In this document: piece after piece, positions 59,041 through 64,000 of the stretch
Layout: the number at the start of each line of letters is the position of its first letter
Numbering within the stretch: the first letter of the stretch is position 1
Origin: Maratus speciosus
Lineage: Eukaryota > Arthropoda > Arachnida > Araneae > Salticidae
Length of the DNA stretch: 64,000 bases
Reading direction: 5' to 3'
Assembly (NCBI GenBank): GCA_963932465.1
Contig: OZ010786.1
Coordinates: forward strand, 276,614,411 to 276,678,410
Notes under the pieces: generated by a model
What the model was told of the DNA's origin: nothing
The model's input: only the letters and a program-made list of their open reading frames with translations
Database searches by the model: none
Position numbers and translations under genes: made by a program

Positions 59041-61173
59041 TTTCATATTCCTTATTTTAAAAAAGCCAACTTATATCATTCAAACACACGAAGCTCAATA
59101 TAGTGGAAACTGAATATAGGAGATTCAATACTAATTTTTATCAATATAATGAATGAGAATTTCGCGAAATTAGTCAGCTTTATCCAAGCTGCTTTTCTTT
59201 AAAGTAACTTATATTTGGCTGCCAAATTCGGCAATTTCTTAAAGTGCCTGTCATTTTAAGACAACATGGTGGATGAGGCTAAGCAGTGAACTTGGTCGAG
59301 ACCTTAGTAATTGCTGTGCACATGCTCACTCACATCGGAATCGGTTGATATATACGAGTGCTGTCGCATGCAAAATATCAGATTTATCAAAATGTCACCC
59401 ACAACAGAAATTGAAACTGCTATATCTGAGCCATATTTTAAGGTAAAGACAAACAAAAAATGCTCCTGAATCCTTATATCAAGGTCAAATACTTAAGAAA
59501 GAAACCTTTTTCAATTTCTAATTTTTTTGCACCTCACTTTAAATATATATATTTTTTTTTTAATTTAATGGCCGCCATTTTGAAACAAGATGGCTGATGA
59601 ATCTGGCCAGCGAACTTGGTCGAGGTATTGATGTATACTATCCACATGGCTTCTTACATCGAAATAGGCGAATACGTGTGTTATCGCGTGACAAATACAA
59701 GATCGTTTCAAAATGTTAGCCATGCTAGAAATTTAAAGTGCTATAATTCAATCATTTTTTAAGATATAAACAAAAGAACAAATTTTCAGAAACAAAAACT
59801 GCTCCGGAATCTTTGTATCAAGGCCAAACACATAAAAAAAATCTCTTTCATTTTCCAATTTTTTAATACCTTGTTTTAAATTTTAAATTTAATTTTTTTA
59901 AATGGCAACCCTTTTGAAACAAGATAGCGAATGAAACTGGCCAACGAACTCGGTCGAGACATTAGTATGTACTATGTACAGACCAAGTTACATCCAAATC
60001 GGTTCATAAATACGCCTGTTATCGCATGACAAAAATCAGGTCGTTTTAAAATGCCAGCCACAATAGAAATTCAAAATGCTATTACTCTGCCATTTTTTTA
60101 GATATAGACGAAACAAAAACTATTCCGGAATCTTTGTATTAAGGTCAAACACATACGAATAATATCTTTTTCATTTTCCAATTTTTTGGTATCTCATTTT
60201 AATTTTTTTATTTTTAAAATTTTTTTAAATGGCCGCCATTTTGAAACAAGATGGCGGATGAAGCTGGCCAACGAACTCGGTCGAGATATTTGTATGTACT
60301 ATGTACACACCAAGGTACATCCAAATCGGTTCATAAATACGCCTGTTATTACGTGACAAAAATCAGGACGTTTCAAAATGCCAGCCACGCTAGAAATTCA
60401 AAATGCTATAACTCAGCCATTTCTTAAGATATAGACTGAACAAAAACTGCTCTCGAATCTTTTTATCAAGGTCAAACACATAAGAAGAAAATATTTTTTC
60501 AATTTTCAATTTTTTGGTACCACATTTCAAATTGAAATTTTTCTTAAAAATTTAAATGGCCGCCATTTTTAAACAAGATGGCGTATGAAGCTGGCCAACG
60601 AACCCGGTCGAGATATTGGTATGTACTATGTATAAACTAAGTTATATCCAAATCGGTTCATAAATACGCCTTTTATCGCGTGACCAAATTCAGGACGTTT
60701 CAAAATGTCAGCCACGCTAGAAATTCAAAACGCTATAACTCAGCCATTGTTTAAGATATAGACGAAACAAAAACTGCTCCGGAATCTTTGTATAAAGGTT
60801 AAATACATAAGAAAAAAAATATTTTTCCATTTTTAATTTTTTGGTACCACATTTAAAATTTTAAATTAAAAAAAAAATTTAAATGGCCGCCATTTTGAAA
60901 CAAAACGGCGGATGAAGCTGGCCAACGAACTCGGTCGAGACATTTGCATGTACTATGTACACACCAAATTACATCGAAATCGGTTCATAATTACGAGAGT
61001 TACAGTGTGACATAGGTCAGATATATATATATATATATATATATATATCAATTTTGAACGGAGGGTGGTTTCGGGGTCTGGGGGTCATGATCGATGAAAA
61101 TATACCACAATTTTTTGAAATCTCTTTCCTCCGAACGGCTGCAATAGGTAGCTTTTTGTAATGAAAGCTACCT
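59030..61173 (-). repeat. 327-bp-unit composite element 3, complete, reversed
   Basis: Read on the minus strand: head 61146-61173, leader, (TA)n 61020-61047, six units (cores near 60981, 60654, 60327, 60000, 59663 and 59345), then a tail (59040-59270) with AATTTCGCGAAATTAGTCAG and a final single arm GAAAGCTACCT at about 59034. It is the only complete copy, so it defines the element: about 2.1 kb, no coding capacity. Confidence 0.85.
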
Positions 61174-61280
61174 AAAAAGCTACCTATTGCAGCCGTTCGG
61201 AGGAAAGCCATTTCAAAAAATTTTGGTATATTTTCATCGATCATGACCCCCAGACCCCGAAACCACCCTCCGTTCAAAAT

Positions 61281-61324
<44 letters not shown>

Positions 61325-61616
61325 GACCTATGAAACACTGTAACTCCCGTAATTATGAACCGATTTCGATGTAATTCGGTGTGTACATAGTACATACCAA
61401 TGTCTCGACCGAGTTCGTTGGCCAGCTTCATCCGCCGTTTTGTTTCAAAATGGCGGCCATTTAAAATTTTTAAAAAATTTTAAAACTTGAAATGTGGTAC
61501 CAAAAAATTAAAAATGGAAAAATATTTTTTTCTTATGTATTTGACCTTTATACAAAGATTCCGGAGCAGTTTTTGTTTCGTCTATATCTTAAAAAATGGC
61601 TGAGTTATAGCATTTT
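61174..61616 (+). repeat. 327-bp-unit composite element 4, truncated
   Basis: Head to head with element 3. Its own first arm is missing, so it shares the arm at 61164-61173. Leader, (TA)n 61282-61322, one unit cut at GAGTTATAGCATTTT (61616), exactly the breakpoint of element 2. Confidence 0.8.
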
Positions 61617-61740
61617 AGGTAGCTTTCTTTACAAAAAAGCTACCTATTGCAGCCGTTCGGAGGAAAGCGATTTCAAAAAATTTTGGTATATTTTCATCGA
61701 TCATGACCCCCAGACCCCGAAACCACCCTCCGTTCAAAAT

Positions 61741-61778
<38 letters not shown>

Positions 61779-64000
61779 GACCTATGTCACAGTGTAACAC
61801 CCGTAATTATGAACCGATTTCGATGTAATTCGGTGTGTACATAGTACATACCAATGTCTCGACCGAGTTCGTTGGCCAGCTCATCCGCCGTTTTGTTTCA
61901 AAATGGCGGCCATTTAAAATTTTTAAAAAAAATTAAAACTTGAAATGTGGTACCAAAAAATTAAAAATGGAAAAATATTTTTTTCTTATGTATTTAACCT
62001 TTATACAAAGATTACGGAGCAGTTTTTGTTTCGTCTATATCTTAAAAAATGGCTGAGTTATAGCATTTTGAATTTCTAGCGTGGCTGACATTTTGAAACG
62101 TCCTGAATTTTGTCACGCGACAAAAGGCGTATTTATGAACCGATTTGGATGTAATTCGGTGTGTACATAGTACATACCAATCTCTCGACCGAGTTCGTTG
62201 GCCAGCTTCATCCGCCATTTTGTTTCAAAATGGCGGCCACTTAAAATTTTTTAAAAAATTTAAAATTTGAAATGTGGTACCAAAAAATTGAAAAAAGAAA
62301 AATATTTTTTTCTTATGTATTTGACCTTTATACAAAGATTTCGGAGCAGTTTTTGTTTCGTCTATATCTTAAAAAAGGGCTGAGTTATAGCATTTTGAAT
62401 TTCTAGCGTGGCTGACATTTTGAAACGTCCTGAATTTTGTCACGCGATAAAAGGAGTATTTATGAACCGATTTGGATGTAACTTCGTTTATACATAGTAC
62501 ATACCAATGTCTCGACCGGGTTCGTTGGCCAGCTTCACCCGCCATCTTGTTTAAAAATGGCGGCCATTTAAATATTTAAGAAAAATTTAAATTTGAAATG
62601 TGGTACCAAAAATTGAAAATAGAAAAAATATTTTCTTCTTATGTGTTTGACCTTGATAAAAAGATTCGGGAGCAGTTTTTGTTTCGTCTATATCTTAAGA
62701 AATGGCTGAGTTTTGAATTTCTAGCGTGGCTGACATTTTGAAACGTCCTGATTTTTCTCACGTAATAACAGGCGTATTTATGAACCGACTTGGATGTACC
62801 TTGGTGTGTACATAGTACATACAAATATCTCGACCGAGTTCGTGGGCCAGCGTCATCCGCCATCTTGTTTCAAAATGACGGCCATTTAAAAAAATTAAAA
62901 AATAAAAAAATTTAAATGAGATACCAAAAAATTGGAAAATGAAAAAGATTTTTTTGTTTGTGTTTGACCTTAATACAAAGATTCCGGAACAGTTTTTCTT
63001 TCGTCTATATCTAAAAAAAAATGGCTGAGTAATAGCATTTTGAATTTCTCTTGTGGCTGACATTTTAAAACGAACTGATTTTTGTCACGCGATAACAGGC
63101 GTATTTATGAACCTATTTGGATGTAACTTGGTCTGTACATAGTACATACCAATGTCTCGACCGAGTTCGTTGGCTAGCTTCATTCGCCATCTTGTTTCAA
63201 AAGGGTTGCCATTTAAAAAAAATTAAATTTAAAATTCAAAATGAGGTATTAAAAAATTGGAAAATGAAAAAGATTTTTTTTATGCGTTTGGCCTTGATAC
63301 AAGGATTCCGGAGCAGTTTTTGTTTCTAAAAATTTGTTCTTTTGTTGATATCTTAAAAAATGTTTGATTTATAGCACTTTGAATTTCTAGCATGGCTAAC
63401 ATTTTAAAACGATCTTGTATTTGTCACGCGATAACACACGTATTCGCCTATTTCGATGTAAGAAGGCATGTGGATAGTATACATCAACACCTCGACCAAT
63501 TTCGCTGGCCAGATTCATCAGCCATCTTGTTTCAAAATGGCGGCCATTAAATTAAAATATATATATATATTTAAAGTGAGGTGCAAAAAAATTAGAAATT
63601 GAAAAAGGTTTCTTTCTTAAGTATTTGATCTTGATATAAGGATTCAGGAGCATTTTTTGTTTGTCTTTACCTTAAAAAATGGCTCAGATATAGCAGTTTC
63701 AATTTCTATTGTGGGTGACATTTTGAAAAATCTGATTTTTTGCATGCGACAGCACTCCTATATATTAACCGATTCCGATGTGAGTGAGCATGTGCACAGC
63801 AATTACTAAGGTCTCGACCAAGTTCACTGCTTAGCCTCATCCACCATGTTGTCTTAAAATGACAGGCACTTTAAGAAATTGCCGAATTTGGCAGCCAAAT
63901 ATAAGTTACTTTAAAGAAAAGCAGCTTGGATAAAGCTGACTAATTTCGCGAAATTCTCATTCATTATATTGATAAAAATTAGTATTGAATCTCCTATATT
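61617..64000 (+). repeat. 327-bp-unit composite element 5, runs off the window
   Basis: Head 61617-61645, leader, (TA)n 61741-61778, seven units (cores near 61808, 62133, 62461, 62778, 63106, 63441 and 63765). The tail from 63850 matches the reverse of element 3's tail up to the window edge. Frames such as 61492-61743 and 63117-63329 are accidental reading through units. Confidence 0.85.

Noticed and set aside
61017..61431. Minus-strand frames ending in a run of IY residues
   Set aside because: The IY run is translated (TA)n microsatellite; the rest is repeat leader and unit sequence.

Overview
The window reads as eukaryotic, very AT-rich and repeat-dense nuclear DNA. It has no bacterial-style operons, no rRNA, no convincing tRNA and no long open reading frame. 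The transposon types (Tc1/mariner, piggyBac-like TTAA MITEs, Helitron-like ends), the (TCTG)n-bearing repeats and a gene with tiny exons in kilobase introns fit an arthropod. An arachnid is my guess, not something the sequence proves.

The only stretch I can build into a plausible host gene lies on the minus strand at about 7129-10441. It has a TATA box, a 28-nt first coding exon, a 66-nt second exon, a 77-nt terminal exon and an AATAAA signal. All splice junctions are phase-consistent. It would encode a secreted peptide of about 56 residues with a few cysteines, from no family I recognise. The terminal exon lies in a tandem array of three diverged copies. A second, broken copy of the locus (exon 1, exon 2 and intron/upstream blocks) lies at about 20323-25330 in the same orientation, so the region carries an old segmental duplication with one apparently intact copy and one dead copy.

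Almost everything else is mobile or repetitive DNA. 1-5480 holds a near-perfect foldback, two Tc1-type elements (one internally deleted, one with a wrecked transposase) and a long-TIR MITE. 6660-10450 is the gene, with one MITE and one 1.1-kb DNA element in its first intron. 11-27 kb is dominated by composite repeats built of a hairpin head, a leader with TCTG-like runs, and 140-170 bp modules starting CAGGG; duplicate locus B lies among them. 27-40 kb holds inverted repeat pairs, TTAA MITEs and more composite repeats. 41-47 kb has a 146-bp tandem array, a CACTGTA element with an expanded internal unit, two Helitron-like or hairpin termini and a 188-bp foldback. 51-55 kb has a composite repeat, a 316-bp palindrome and a 143-bp tandem array. 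57171-64000 consists of five joined composite elements with 327-bp units, arranged as a large inverted repeat that runs off the window end.

The main cross-window pattern is that at least three repeat families with unrelated sequences share one plan. The left end is a short hairpin (arm, loop, inverted arm), followed by a leader with a microsatellite or TCTG run. Tandem modules follow, carrying a related core that reads roughly TAACTC, then GAACCGATTT. The right end carries one more arm in the second-arm orientation. This resembles non-autonomous Helentron-type (HINE/DINE-like) elements, but that classification is inference.
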